The notes beneath the pieces were generated by a model. The model was not told where the DNA came from. It was given only the letters and a program-made list of their open reading frames with translations, and did no database searches. The position numbers were made by a program, and so were the translations under genes. Of a stretch of DNA of 64,000 nt, positions 24,476-33,967 are shown piece after piece. Source of the DNA: Labilibaculum sp041595635 (lineage in GTDB: Bacteria > Bacteroidota > Bacteroidia > Bacteroidales > Marinifilaceae); NCBI RefSeq assembly GCF_041595635.1, contig NZ_JBFHJW010000007.1:1-64000 (forward strand). Direction: 5' to 3'. The first letter of the stretch is position 1; every line of letters starts with the position of its first letter.

Positions 24476-25789
24476 ATGAAAGTACTAATGTTTGGGTGGG
24501 AATTTCCACCTCATATTTCTGGAGGATTAGGAACTGCTTGTTATGGATTAACCAGAGGATTGGCTCAGATAAACGATTTAGATATTGTTTTTGTAGTTCC
24601 TAAAGCGCATGGTGATGAGGATCAAAGTAAAATGAAATTGGTTGGTGCTAATGGAATTACCATTAAGCAGGTTCAAACTTCGGTCGAAAAATTCAAAAGT
24701 CAGCATACCTATTTGGAAGTCGAATCTCAGTTGATTCCTTATAACGATCCTGAGGAGTATTACTCGTTTTCGAGTGAGGAATTATGTGGAAAAAACAAGT
24801 TTTTTAAGGTGGATAAGCAAGGAAAACTTGAATTTAGCGGTAAGTACGGCACAAATTTAATTGAAGAAATCTATAAATATGCCTATGTAGCATCTACAAT
24901 TAGTGGTAAATACGAACATGATGTGATTCATGCGCACGACTGGCTTTGTTATCCTGCAGGAATTGCTGCGAAGGAAGTATCGGGAAAGCCTCTGGTGATT
25001 CATGTTCATGCTACAGATTTTGATCGAAGTGGTGGAAATGTCAATCCAAAGGTTTTCGAAATTGAAAAAATGGGAATGGATGCTGCTGATAAAATTATTG
25101 CAGTTAGTAACTTAACTCGTAATATTGTTATTGAAAAGTACGGGCAGGATCCTAAAAAGGTATATACTGTTTATAATGCTGTAGAGCCTGTTTCCCTTGC
25201 TGAGAAGATTAAAATAAAAAAAGGAGTGAAAGAAAAAGTGGTTACTTTCTTGGGAAGGATAACCATGCAGAAAGGACCAGAATATTTTGTGGAAGCTGCC
25301 TATCAGGTTCTGAAACGAACTAACAATGTACGTTTTGTAATGGCAGGAAATGGAGATATGCTCGAGAAAATGGTGGACCGAGCTGCTCAATTGGGAATCA
25401 GTGATAAATTTCATTTTACTGGCTTCCTAAAAGGAGATGATGTTTTTAAAATGTTCCTTTTAAGTGATGTATACGTAATGCCATCGGTTTCTGAACCATT
25501 TGGGATTTCACCACTAGAAGCTATGCAATCCAATGTTCCGGTTATTATATCAAAGCAATCCGGAGTATCGGAAATCTTAACTCATGCCGTAAAAGTCGAT
25601 TATTGGGATATTGATGCCATGGCCGATGCTATTTACGGGATCATAAAATACGATGCTCTTTCTGGAGTTTTTAAAGAGGAAGGCAAGGAAGAAGTAGATA
25701 ATTTGAAATGGGCAAAGGCTGCAATTCATGTTCATGATGTTTATACTTCGGCAATCAAATCATTTGTTCCATTATCTAAAAAGCAATAA
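24476..25789 (+). CDS. Glycosyltransferase family 4, probable glycogen synthase-like
   Basis: 437 residues. The GT-B fold has an N-terminal domain opening MKVLMFGWEFPPHISGGLGTA (shown in part) and a C-terminal domain with VTFLGRITMQKGPEYFVEA and the nucleotide-sugar E-x7-E segment SEPFGISPLEAMQS. In Bacteroidota glycogen clusters a GT4 gene of this type sits between the debranching enzyme and a GH57 amylase, as here, so elongation or initiation of alpha-glucan is likely. The donor (UDP- or ADP-glucose) cannot be told. Its stop is next to the following gene's start. Confidence 0.85.
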   Translation: MKVLMFGWEFPPHISGGLGTACYGLTRGLAQINDLDIVFVVPKAHGDEDQSKMKLVGANGITIKQVQTSVEKFKSQHTYLEVESQLIPYNDPEEYYSFSSEELCGKNKFFKVDKQGKLEFSGKYGTNLIEEIYKYAYVASTISGKYEHDVIHAHDWLCYPAGIAAKEVSGKPLVIHVHATDFDRSGGNVNPKVFEIEKMGMDAADKIIAVSNLTRNIVIEKYGQDPKKVYTVYNAVEPVSLAEKIKIKKGVKEKVVTFLGRITMQKGPEYFVEAAYQVLKRTNNVRFVMAGNGDMLEKMVDRAAQLGISDKFHFTGFLKGDDVFKMFLLSDVYVMPSVSEPFGISPLEAMQSNVPVIISKQSGVSEILTHAVKVDYWDIDAMADAIYGIIKYDALSGVFKEEGKEEVDNLKWAKAAIHVHDVYTSAIKSFVPLSKKQ

Positions 25790-25790
25790 T

Positions 25791-27086
25791 ATGAAATCAC
25801 TTTGTTTATATTTTCAAGTTCATCAACCTTTACGTTTAAGAAGATATCGATTTTTTGATATTGGGAATGATCATTACTATTATGATGATTATTCCAATGA
25901 GTCAATTATGCGGAAAATTTCAGATGAATGTTATCTCCCGACCAATAAAATCATTCTCGAATTGCTAAAAAAACACAAAGGAAAATTCAAAATATCTTTT
26001 TCCATTACTGGTATTGCTTTGGAACAGTTTCAGCTTTATGCTCCCGAGGTAATTGACAGTTTTAACGCCTTGGCAAAAACAGGAGATGTTGAGTTTTTGG
26101 CTGAGACTTATTCGCACTCATTAGCTTCACTTATTAACCCCAATGAGTTTGAGCAACAAGTAAAAGAGCATAGCGATAAAATAGAAGATTTATTTGGGCT
26201 TCGTCCAACTGTATTTCGCAATACAGAAATGATATATTCAGATAAAATTGGCGAACAAATTGCAAAAATGGGATACAAGGCTGTTCTTACCGAGGGAGCT
26301 AAACACATATTAGGATGGAAAAGTCCTAACTATTTGTATTGCAATGCCATTAATCCCAAACTGAAAATTCTAATGCGCAATTACAAATTGAGTGATGATA
26401 TTTCATTTCGATTTTCTTCCAAAGGATGGAAGGAGTGGCCATTAACATGCTCTAAATTTGTTGATTGGTTGAATGATTTGGATGAAAAAGAAGATGTCGT
26501 AAATCTATTTATGGATTATGAAACTTTTGGAGAACATCAGAAAAAAGATTCTGGAATTTTTGAATTTCTATCTCATCTTCCACATGAAGTTTTGAGCCGT
26601 TCGAAGTATAAATTCGCAACACCTTCTGAACTAGCCACTCAATATCAACCCATAGCCAAGGCTCTTGTTGCTAATGAAATATCATGGGCAGATGAAGAAC
26701 GTGATTTATCGGCCTGGCTAGGAAATAAATTACAGAAGGAAGCTTTTGAAAAGCTATATGCTTTGCGCGATGATGTTTTGGATATTCAGGATGCTCACAT
26801 CAATGCTGATTGGAAATATTTGCAAGCGAGTGATCATTTCTATTATATGTGTACTAAGTTTTTTAGCGATGGCGATGTGCATTCCTATTTCAATCCTTAT
26901 AATTCTCCCTATGATGCATTCATTAACTACATGAATATTCTGAGCGATTTTCAGATTCGCGTGAAGGAGCTAAAAGAGGGAGGATCCAATAATCTGGTAG
27001 ATCTGCAACATCAGCTTTCCGAAAAGGATGAACTGATTGATAAATACGAAAAAGAATTGAGGGATCTTAAAAGTCAAGCTATCTAA
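25791..27086 (+). CDS. Glycoside hydrolase family 57 alpha-amylase/glucanotransferase
   Basis: 431 residues from ATG 25791, one base after the previous stop codon. The frame is open 63 bases further upstream inside the GT4 gene, but ATG 25791 gives the classical opening LCLYFQVHQPLRL with the HQP motif. The nucleophile Glu is likely in FRNTEMIYSD and the acid Asp in LFMDYETFGEH. A Lys/Glu-rich coiled C-terminus follows. It acts on alpha-1,4-glucan in the cytoplasm (no signal peptide), so it probably trims or remodels glycogen together with its neighbours. Confidence 0.92.
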   Translation: MKSLCLYFQVHQPLRLRRYRFFDIGNDHYYYDDYSNESIMRKISDECYLPTNKIILELLKKHKGKFKISFSITGIALEQFQLYAPEVIDSFNALAKTGDVEFLAETYSHSLASLINPNEFEQQVKEHSDKIEDLFGLRPTVFRNTEMIYSDKIGEQIAKMGYKAVLTEGAKHILGWKSPNYLYCNAINPKLKILMRNYKLSDDISFRFSSKGWKEWPLTCSKFVDWLNDLDEKEDVVNLFMDYETFGEHQKKDSGIFEFLSHLPHEVLSRSKYKFATPSELATQYQPIAKALVANEISWADEERDLSAWLGNKLQKEAFEKLYALRDDVLDIQDAHINADWKYLQASDHFYYMCTKFFSDGDVHSYFNPYNSPYDAFINYMNILSDFQIRVKELKEGGSNNLVDLQHQLSEKDELIDKYEKELRDLKSQAI

Positions 27087-27249
27087 GTAACAGAATATAA
27101 AATAGACCATTCACTCAAGGAGCTGTAAAGTATTCCTTATAAAAATACTACTACCAGCTTGTTTTAGCAATAAATATGTTTATTGTTATATAATACATCT
27201 TCGGGAAAAAGATGAATACCTTTACTGTACATATTAATTATATAATAGT

Positions 27250-30200
27250 ATGAATAATAAAAAAATAACTCCAGATTTTATATTTGAAGTTAGTTGGGAA
27301 GTTTGCAATAAGGTTGGGGGAATTCATACCGTGATTTCAACTAAAGCCTTGTCTTTACAATCTCAGTTTGGCGATCAAATTATTTATATCGGACCCGATT
27401 TTAATAAGCAAGAATATCGCGAAAGAGAATTTCACGAGGATCTGAATTTGTTTTCCGATTGGCGAAAACAGGCAAAGTCCGAAGGCTTGTCTGTGCGGAT
27501 TGGCCGTTGGAAGATTCCGGGTAATCCAATCGTATTTCTGGTCGATTTTGCTAGTTTGCTGCCTAAAAAAAGCTTTGTTTATACAAAACTTTGGGAAGTG
27601 TACGGTTTAGAATCTTTATACGGACATGGTGATTACGATGAGGCTGCTATGTTTGGTTATGCAAGTGGAAAAGTTATCGAAAGTTTTGCTCGTGCAAACA
27701 AGTACTTAGAATCAAAACTTGTTGCTCAGTTTCATGAATGGATGACTGGATCTGGTCTTTTGTATTTGGAAGATCAGCTACCTGAAATTTCAACTATTTT
27801 TACAACACACGCAACCATGTTGGGACGTGTATTGGCTAGCAATAATGAAAATTTATACGATAATTTACCATTTTTCAATGCTATTGAAAAGCCACGTCAA
27901 TACAATGTAACGGCTAAGTGTTCTATGGAAAAATGTGCTGCAAAAGCGGCCAATTGCCTTTCGACAGTAAGTGAGATAACAGCTCGGGAATGCAAGCAAT
28001 TTCACAAACGAGATGTAGATGTTATCTTGCCCAATGGTTTCGAAGATGATTTTGTTCCAAACACTAAAGATTTGGAAAAAGGGGCAGTAGAAGCTAAAAA
28101 AGCATTTAAAAAAGTAGCAGAATCAATGTTTGGGTATGAGCTTAAACCGAATACCATGTTTATAGGTACAGGTGGACGCTATGAATATACCAATAAGGGA
28201 CTCGATGTGTTTCTGGAATCTTTGGATCAACTGAATAAAAATAAATATTTGGATCGGGATATTGTTGCTTTCTTTTTAATTCCCGGTGATCAGCGTGGTA
28301 TTCGAAAAGATTTGGAGGAGAATTTAGCAAATTATCCTGAAAAGAAAGCTTTGACAAATCCATTTTCAACTCATCTGTTGGGTGATGTTGATAACGATCA
28401 TATCCTGAAAAAAATTAATGAATTAGGATTCGAAAATGGTCAAAGTGAACGGGTTAAGGTAATTTTTGTGCCCACCTATTTAGATGGGAAAGATGGCATA
28501 TTTAATAAAACCTACTATCAACTTTTAATGGGGTTTGATGTATCTGTTTTTCCATCCTATTACGAACCTTGGGGTTATACTCCAATGGAAAGTGTAGCCT
28601 TCAGCGTCCCTACAATAACAACCTCTTTGGCTGGTTTTGGTCAGTGGGTGAGAATGATTGGGGAAGCAGATAAAGGGGGTGTGGAAATCGTAGATCGAAA
28701 TGATTCGAACCGAAAAGAAGTAGTTGAGAAAATTGCGGCTTATCTTTTAAAATTCACAACCAAATCTGCCGATAAAGTTCTAAAGTGTAGAGAAAACGCC
28801 AGAAAAATTGCCAATAGGGCATTGTGGAAAAATTTTATATCAAATTATGATCAGGCCTACGAATTAGCAATTAAAAAGAACATGGAACAGGAAAATGATA
28901 TGGAGGAGGCTGTAGCAAAAGAGCTCTATCTTGATGTAGCAAAAAGTAATGAGCTACATTGGCGAAAATTAATTATAGAAACGAACCTCCCTAAAGAATT
29001 AGTTGGCTTAGAGGAATTATCGAAAAACTTATGGTGGTGCTGGAATTATAAAGCAGTAGATTTGTATGAATCGATTGATCCTAAGTTATGGCAAGATTGC
29101 AATAAGAACCCAATTTTATTGTTAAAGCAAGTTTCAAGTTCAAGAATGAAAAGTCTTGCTCTTGATAAAACTTTTATGAATAATTACAGCGATGTAATTA
29201 AGGAGTTTAAGTCTTATATGGCAGAAAAGCCGGCCGAAGGTCAACCTAAAATCGCATACTTCAGTATGGAGTATGGTTTAAATAACAACCTGAAAATATA
29301 TTCTGGTGGACTAGGAATTCTGGCAGGAGATTATTTAAAAGAAGCCAGTGATTCAAATGTTGATATGGTAGCCATTGGTTTTATGTATCGGTTTGGATAT
29401 TTTACTCAACGATTGTCTATAAATGGGGAGCAATTAGTAGAATTGGATGAACAGCGCTTTTCTCAACTGCCAATTAGTCAGGTGCGAGATAGTTCAGGTG
29501 TCGTAAAGCGCATATCATTTTCTTTAGAAGGAAGAACGGTTAGTGCAAAAATCTGGAGGGTTGAAGTAGGACGAATTTCTCTTTATTTGTTAGATACAGA
29601 AACACAAATGAATGAAGAGCAGGATCGATCTTTAACTCATCAATTGTACGGTGGCGATTGGGATAATAGGATTAAGCAGGAAATTCTTTTGGGAATGGGT
29701 GGAATTAAAGCATTGGATGTTTTGGATATTGAACCAGATTTATATCATTGCAACGAAGGTCATGCTGCCCTAATTAATGTAGAACGTTTGATTAATCTGA
29801 TTACCGAAGGCCATCCTTACGAAGAGGCTTTGGAAATTGTTAGAGCTACCTCTCTTTTTACAACTCATACGCCAGTTCCTGCAGGTCACGATACCTTTTC
29901 GCCTGATATGATAAAACATTATTTATCCTATGTGCCAGGAAAATTAAAATTGGATTGGGATCAATTTTTAGCTTTGGGTAGGGCAAACCCATTGGATGAG
30001 AATGAGAAATTTTCAATGAGTAATTTGGCTGCTAATACTTCGGTTGCCATGAATGGTGTGAGTAAATTACATGGGCAAATTTCGCAGGAAATGTTCAATA
30101 ATCTTTATCAGGGATATTTTCCAGAAGAGTTACACATCGGTTATGTTACAAATGGGGTTCATTATCCTAGCTGGACTGCCGAAGAGTGGAGGATTCTTCA

Positions 30201-31485
30201 CGAAAAAGAATTTAAGAAAGGATTTTTGAACGATTTATCGAACAAAGATTATTGGAGTAAAATATACGATGTGCCTGATGAAAAAATATGGGACATTAAA
30301 AATATCTTACGTAAAAAATTAATCGATTTTGCAAAAGTTCGTTTCCAGCACAATTGGATAAAAAGATATGAGGATCCTCGTTCATTGGTTGAAATTTTGG
30401 AATCTATTGATGAGAATGCACTAACCATTGGTTTTGCCCGACGATTCGCTACTTATAAGCGAGCTCATCTGTTGTTTAGTGATTTAGGGCGTTTGTCACG
30501 TATTCTAAATAACCCAGAAAAACCAGTGCAATTTATTTTTGCAGGTAAAGCTCATCCTGCCGATAAGGCCGGACAGGATTTAATTAAATTAATTGTTGAA
30601 GTTTCTCGTCGTCCAGAATTTGAAGGAAAGATTTTGTTCCTGGAAAATTACGATATGGAATTGGGACAAAAATTAGTGAAAGGGGTTGATATTTGGATGA
30701 ATACACCAACTCGTCCTTTGGAGGCTTCCGGAACATCAGGAGAAAAAGCTGCAATGAATGGAGTGCTTAATTTTAGTGTACTTGACGGATGGTGGCTCGA
30801 AGGCTATCGGGAAGGTGCAGGATGGGCATTGTCTGATGGTAGAACCTATGATAACCAAGCATTTCAGGATGAATTGGATGCTCAGACTATTTATTCGATG
30901 TTTGAGAATGAAATTATACCTCTTTACTATAAGCGGGATGAAAATAACATTCCTGTGGGGTGGATACAGTACATAAAAAAATGTATTGCCGAAATTGCTC
31001 CTGAGTACACTACTAAACGTATGATGGACGATTATAAGGATAGGTTTTATAGTAAAATGTATCAACGTGTTCTGAAAATAAGGGAGGACAATTACGAAAC
31101 GATACAGGAAGTTGTAAGATGGAAACAAAAAATTCTGGCTTCCTGGGATAAAATTGAGGTTGTGGCTGTGGATGCTCCAAGTACACCTAAACACAAATAT
31201 TTGTCTGATGAAAATTATCATGTAGAGGTAGCATTGGATTTAAAAGATTTGATTGACGAGAATATCTGTGTGGAATTGGTTTTACGTGCAACATTGGATG
31301 CACAAAAACCGGGTCCTATTCGTACCGTGCCATTACTACTCGATCGAAAGGTAGATTCTCTTGCTTTTTATCATTTGGATTTGGTTTTAAATGATCCAGG
31401 GATATTCGATTTTGGATTAAGAATGTTTGCATGTAATGAAAACCTTCCTCATCGACAGGATTTTAATTACGTGAAATGGATTTAA
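27250..31485 (+). CDS. Fusion of GT3-type glycogen synthase and GT35 alpha-glucan phosphorylase
   Basis: 1411 residues in one frame. Residues about 8-545 are a glycogen (starch) synthase of eukaryote-like GT3 type: EVSWEVCNKVGGIHTVIST at the start and FPSYYEPWGYTPMESVA as the sugar-nucleotide site. From about residue 575 a DUF3417-type start (LEELSKNLWWCWN) leads into alpha-glucan phosphorylase, with YFSMEYGL, HCNEGHAAL and the PLP-lysine segment EASGTSGEKAAMNG. One chain thus carries both the synthetic and the phosphorolytic enzyme for glycogen. It follows the GH57 gene after 163 bp and ends at a bidirectional terminator. Confidence 0.92.
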   Translation: MNNKKITPDFIFEVSWEVCNKVGGIHTVISTKALSLQSQFGDQIIYIGPDFNKQEYREREFHEDLNLFSDWRKQAKSEGLSVRIGRWKIPGNPIVFLVDFASLLPKKSFVYTKLWEVYGLESLYGHGDYDEAAMFGYASGKVIESFARANKYLESKLVAQFHEWMTGSGLLYLEDQLPEISTIFTTHATMLGRVLASNNENLYDNLPFFNAIEKPRQYNVTAKCSMEKCAAKAANCLSTVSEITARECKQFHKRDVDVILPNGFEDDFVPNTKDLEKGAVEAKKAFKKVAESMFGYELKPNTMFIGTGGRYEYTNKGLDVFLESLDQLNKNKYLDRDIVAFFLIPGDQRGIRKDLEENLANYPEKKALTNPFSTHLLGDVDNDHILKKINELGFENGQSERVKVIFVPTYLDGKDGIFNKTYYQLLMGFDVSVFPSYYEPWGYTPMESVAFSVPTITTSLAGFGQWVRMIGEADKGGVEIVDRNDSNRKEVVEKIAAYLLKFTTKSADKVLKCRENARKIANRALWKNFISNYDQAYELAIKKNMEQENDMEEAVAKELYLDVAKSNELHWRKLIIETNLPKELVGLEELSKNLWWCWNYKAVDLYESIDPKLWQDCNKNPILLLKQVSSSRMKSLALDKTFMNNYSDVIKEFKSYMAEKPAEGQPKIAYFSMEYGLNNNLKIYSGGLGILAGDYLKEASDSNVDMVAIGFMYRFGYFTQRLSINGEQLVELDEQRFSQLPISQVRDSSGVVKRISFSLEGRTVSAKIWRVEVGRISLYLLDTETQMNEEQDRSLTHQLYGGDWDNRIKQEILLGMGGIKALDVLDIEPDLYHCNEGHAALINVERLINLITEGHPYEEALEIVRATSLFTTHTPVPAGHDTFSPDMIKHYLSYVPGKLKLDWDQFLALGRANPLDENEKFSMSNLAANTSVAMNGVSKLHGQISQEMFNNLYQGYFPEELHIGYVTNGVHYPSWTAEEWRILHEKEFKKGFLNDLSNKDYWSKIYDVPDEKIWDIKNILRKKLIDFAKVRFQHNWIKRYEDPRSLVEILESIDENALTIGFARRFATYKRAHLLFSDLGRLSRILNNPEKPVQFIFAGKAHPADKAGQDLIKLIVEVSRRPEFEGKILFLENYDMELGQKLVKGVDIWMNTPTRPLEASGTSGEKAAMNGVLNFSVLDGWWLEGYREGAGWALSDGRTYDNQAFQDELDAQTIYSMFENEIIPLYYKRDENNIPVGWIQYIKKCIAEIAPEYTTKRMMDDYKDRFYSKMYQRVLKIREDNYETIQEVVRWKQKILASWDKIEVVAVDAPSTPKHKYLSDENYHVEVALDLKDLIDENICVELVLRATLDAQKPGPIRTVPLLLDRKVDSLAFYHLDLVLNDPGIFDFGLRMFACNENLPHRQDFNYVKWI

Positions 31486-31505
31486 AATTATCATGACAAA
31501 AAAAT

Positions 31506-31535
31506 AGGCTGCTTTAGATTAATCTGAAGCAGCCT
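31506..31535. terminator. Bidirectional terminator
   Basis: AGGCTGCTTTAGATT is followed directly by its near-perfect complement (one G-U pair), giving a stem of about 13 bp with T-rich flanks on both strands. It separates the fused synthase/phosphorylase from kbp. Confidence 0.82.
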
Positions 31536-31542
31536 TTCTCTA

Positions 31543-32007
31543 TTATTGCAAAGGTGGAATTACCAGAACTTGCCCAGGATAAATTAAATTAGGATCTTTT
31601 AGCATTGGTTTGTTGGCTTCAAAAATAACATCATATTTATTGGCCATTCCATAAACTTCCTTGGCAATTTTTGAAAGATAATCTCCTTTTTTAACGGTGT
31701 AGAATTGTTTTTCTACTTTAGGAGGTTCTACAGGGGGAGGATTTGTAACGGTAATTTGATCATTAACAGAGGAGATACCATCTACGTTGCCTGCAGTTAC
31801 AATAACTTTGTTTTTATTTTCTATCGTATCAATACTTCCTGTTAAACTTACCTTCTCATCATCAACCGATACTTGTATGGTACTAGTATCAAAGCCAAAT
31901 TTTTTAATGTGATTGGCAATCAGTTCAGCTTTTTCTTTTTCAAGTGTTTCCTCAGATTTCCCAAAGATTTTTTCACCTGCACTTTTTATGAACGAAATGA
32001 GTCCCAT
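31543..32007 (-). CDS. kbp: Potassium-binding BON-LysM protein (Kbp/YgaU)
   Basis: 154 residues, cytoplasmic, no signal peptide. It opens MGLISFIKSAGEKIFG, followed by a BON domain (about residues 25-85) and a LysM domain (about 102-152: FYTVKKGDYLSKIAKEVYG then YPGQVLVIPP). The order, length and the phrase IFEANKPMLKDPNLIYPGQVL agree closely with E. coli Kbp, a soluble K+-binding protein induced by osmotic and stationary-phase stress. Here a Pro-rich linker separates the domains. It lies 47 bp behind dodecin on the same strand. Confidence 0.92.
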   Translation of the reverse strand: MGLISFIKSAGEKIFGKSEETLEKEKAELIANHIKKFGFDTSTIQVSVDDEKVSLTGSIDTIENKNKVIVTAGNVDGISSVNDQITVTNPPPVEPPKVEKQFYTVKKGDYLSKIAKEVYGMANKYDVIFEANKPMLKDPNLIYPGQVLVIPPLQ

Positions 32008-32054
32008 TCTGATTGAATTTTAGCGTTAAACATTATTTATTTTTTAAATGAGAA

Positions 32055-32258
32055 TCAGTCTAAAAGCTGGAAAGTGATTTTTACATTTACACGATATTCT
32101 GTGATGTCGTTTTTAGAAACTACGGCACTCATATCCTGTACATATACAGAACGAATTTCTTTTACTGTTTTAGCTGCAGTTTTTACTGCATTTTTTGTTG
32201 CGTCTTCCCAACTCTTTGGTGATGAAGACATTACTTCTAGTACTTTTAAAATGGTCAT
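32055..32258 (-). CDS. Dodecin family flavin-binding protein
   Basis: 67 residues, the usual dodecin length: a beta-alpha-beta-beta unit that forms hollow dodecamers storing riboflavin, FMN or related flavins. Visible features are the start TILKVLEVMSSSPKSWEDA, a helix with AVKTAAKT, and strands IRSVYVQDMSAVV and EYRVNVKITFQL. It is immediately upstream of kbp, probably in one transcript, as is seen for small stress-related genes of Bacteroidota. Confidence 0.92.
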   Translation of the reverse strand: MTILKVLEVMSSSPKSWEDATKNAVKTAAKTVKEIRSVYVQDMSAVVSKNDITEYRVNVKITFQLLD

Positions 32259-32433
32259 GATTTTGTGTATTAAGTGAATATAATTACAGTTCTGGTAATT
32301 AGAACTGTTTTTTTAAGTACTCTCAATTTACTGAATTATTAGCGAAATAATAAATCTTTTTTCTGCGTTCTTTTTTAGGTTGTATTCTTAATCTACATGT
32401 GTTTTTATTGCATTGAGCAATTTTAGAAAATAA

Positions 32434-32502
32434 AAAAGACCAAATTCACATTGGAATTTGGTCTTTTAAATAGGATATTGAATTTAGCTTTTAAGCTAAA
32501 TT
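32434..32502. terminator. Two consecutive hairpins
   Basis: AAAAGACCAAATTC / GAATTTGGTCTTTT (32434-32467) is a 14-bp stem flanked by A and T. AATTTAGCTT / AAGCTAAATT (32481-32502) is a perfect 10-bp stem. Together they close off the small Lys-rich gene (minus strand). They are separated by 13 bases. Confidence 0.7.
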
Positions 32503-32522
32503 TGTCTTTGTAGTGAGAAAAA

Positions 32523-32627
32523 CTAATTCTTATTCGCCTTTTTTTCTCTTTTTGCTTCTTTTTTTTCTTTCGCTGTTTTAGTCGATTCTTTCTTTACATT
32601 TTTTTTAGCATCCTGTGACTTTGCCAT
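32523..32627 (-). CDS. Small Lys-rich basic protein (34 residues)
   Basis: ATG at 32627 to TAG at 32523-32525. The peptide begins MAKSQDAKKNVKKE and continues as an almost uninterrupted Lys/Glu/Ala helix, with about 16 Lys and no hydrophobic core. It lies alone between two hairpins and the methyltransferase gene, so its transcription is probably independent. Proteins with this start are, to my recollection, conserved in Bacteroidota and unassigned. Nucleic-acid or ribosome binding would fit the charge but is a guess. Confidence 0.65.
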   Translation of the reverse strand: MAKSQDAKKNVKKESTKTAKEKKEAKREKKANKN

Positions 32628-32658
32628 GATATATTGATTTTATATGATGAAAAAATGA

Positions 32659-33771
32659 TTATTTATTGTCATTTACTTTTTGTTTTAGTACCCATAATTG
32701 AACCATTTCCGAATGTCGCCAATTTTGATTTCTTTTGGTATTTTTTGAAGCTGATCGCACCTTTTTTTCCAAAAGTAATTCTTTTTCGAATCGTCCACCT
32801 TCGGCTAATTCCTTTTCGATAGGATGATTTTTCTCTTGTCCGGTAATTTGCGCTAAGTTCGAGAATAAAATAACCACGCGACCATTGATTCTGCTGTGTT
32901 TTTTAGCTTCTTCAAAAAAGCGAGGAAACAGATCCTTTTCGTAGTACATGGCATTATCAATTCCCTGTGTATTGTGTGAAGCTGGCAACCATGGCGGATT
33001 AAATACGATCAAATCAGTTTTTGAATTGCTTTGAGCAAATAAATCACCCAATAGAAGTTCAATTTTTGAATCGTATTGATTAAAGCCTTGAGTTTGCGAG
33101 GCTCCAATAATTGCATTAGGATTGGTGTCGGTAGCGTATATTTTTTTAAATCCATGCTTTAGGAGTTGCAGACTTAAAATTCCAGAACCTGTTCCTATAT
33201 CGAAAGCAGATTTCTTTTCACCTTTGTATCGATCCAACCATTTGTCGAAAAGTTTTATGTGTTCAAATCGAGTTGGGAAATAGGTATCGAAAAATGGATG
33301 TATTTTTTGATCGAGAACAGGAATGTAAATGCCTTTTTCGTACCATTGCCACGAGCTATTTAATCCTTGTATTTGCGTAAAAGGCAACAAAAACTCATTT
33401 AAATTTGGATATAGTATTTCTAACCAGCCAATTACTGGAGCTTTTCGCACGTTTAATTTGTTGTTGGTAACGTGTATTAATAATTTTTGAGATAGTTTTT
33501 GATATGCAGAACGAAATTCACGTTGTCCTTTATAGGATTGATCTGGAAATTTCGTTTGTAGGTGTTTTTTTAACTCGCTGAGAACAGCTAATCCACTACT
33601 AAAATAATCAACAATTAATACTGAATATCCATCAATAAGAGCATCTACTGCATCCATTGGATCCATTCTTTTTTTATAGGGAACTACTTCAATATCAGAA
33701 AGGATAGGTTCGGGACGATTGGCTGTAATTTTCTTGCCCGAAAGAATTATTTCTATTTTTGCTTGTACCAT
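32659..33771 (-). CDS. SAM-dependent methyltransferase, HemK/RlmG-like
   Basis: 370 residues. The C-terminal half is a Rossmann methyltransferase: motif I FDIGTGSGILSLQLL, motif II ATDTNPNAI and the catalytic-loop NPPW in VFNPPWLPAS. The NPPW/NPPY loop methylates exocyclic or amide nitrogens, for example in rRNA guanine or in release factors. The N-terminal half (about residues 1-170) is unlike any I can name and may be substrate-recognising. Monocistronic by spacing. Confidence 0.8.
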   Translation of the reverse strand: MVQAKIEIILSGKKITANRPEPILSDIEVVPYKKRMDPMDAVDALIDGYSVLIVDYFSSGLAVLSELKKHLQTKFPDQSYKGQREFRSAYQKLSQKLLIHVTNNKLNVRKAPVIGWLEILYPNLNEFLLPFTQIQGLNSSWQWYEKGIYIPVLDQKIHPFFDTYFPTRFEHIKLFDKWLDRYKGEKKSAFDIGTGSGILSLQLLKHGFKKIYATDTNPNAIIGASQTQGFNQYDSKIELLLGDLFAQSNSKTDLIVFNPPWLPASHNTQGIDNAMYYEKDLFPRFFEEAKKHSRINGRVVILFSNLAQITGQEKNHPIEKELAEGGRFEKELLLEKKVRSASKNTKRNQNWRHSEMVQLWVLKQKVNDNK

Positions 33772-33967
33772 TACTTATCTATTTTATTGCGTTTAGCAGA
33801 ACTAAGGCACAATTTCCTAAGCTATGTTTGGTTCGCAGATTGTTAAATTTCGTGTAAACGTAGTACAAATACTGATAATTTTTGCCTGTATTGCAATAAA
33901 TTATTGTGTTTGTATTTTATGGATAAGCAAAACGACCTAACAGGATGAGCTATGACTAGATATTTTA

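Noticed and set aside
30736..31221. 161-codon frame antisense to the phosphorylase domain
   Set aside because: Shadow of a strongly coding strand; no family character or start context.
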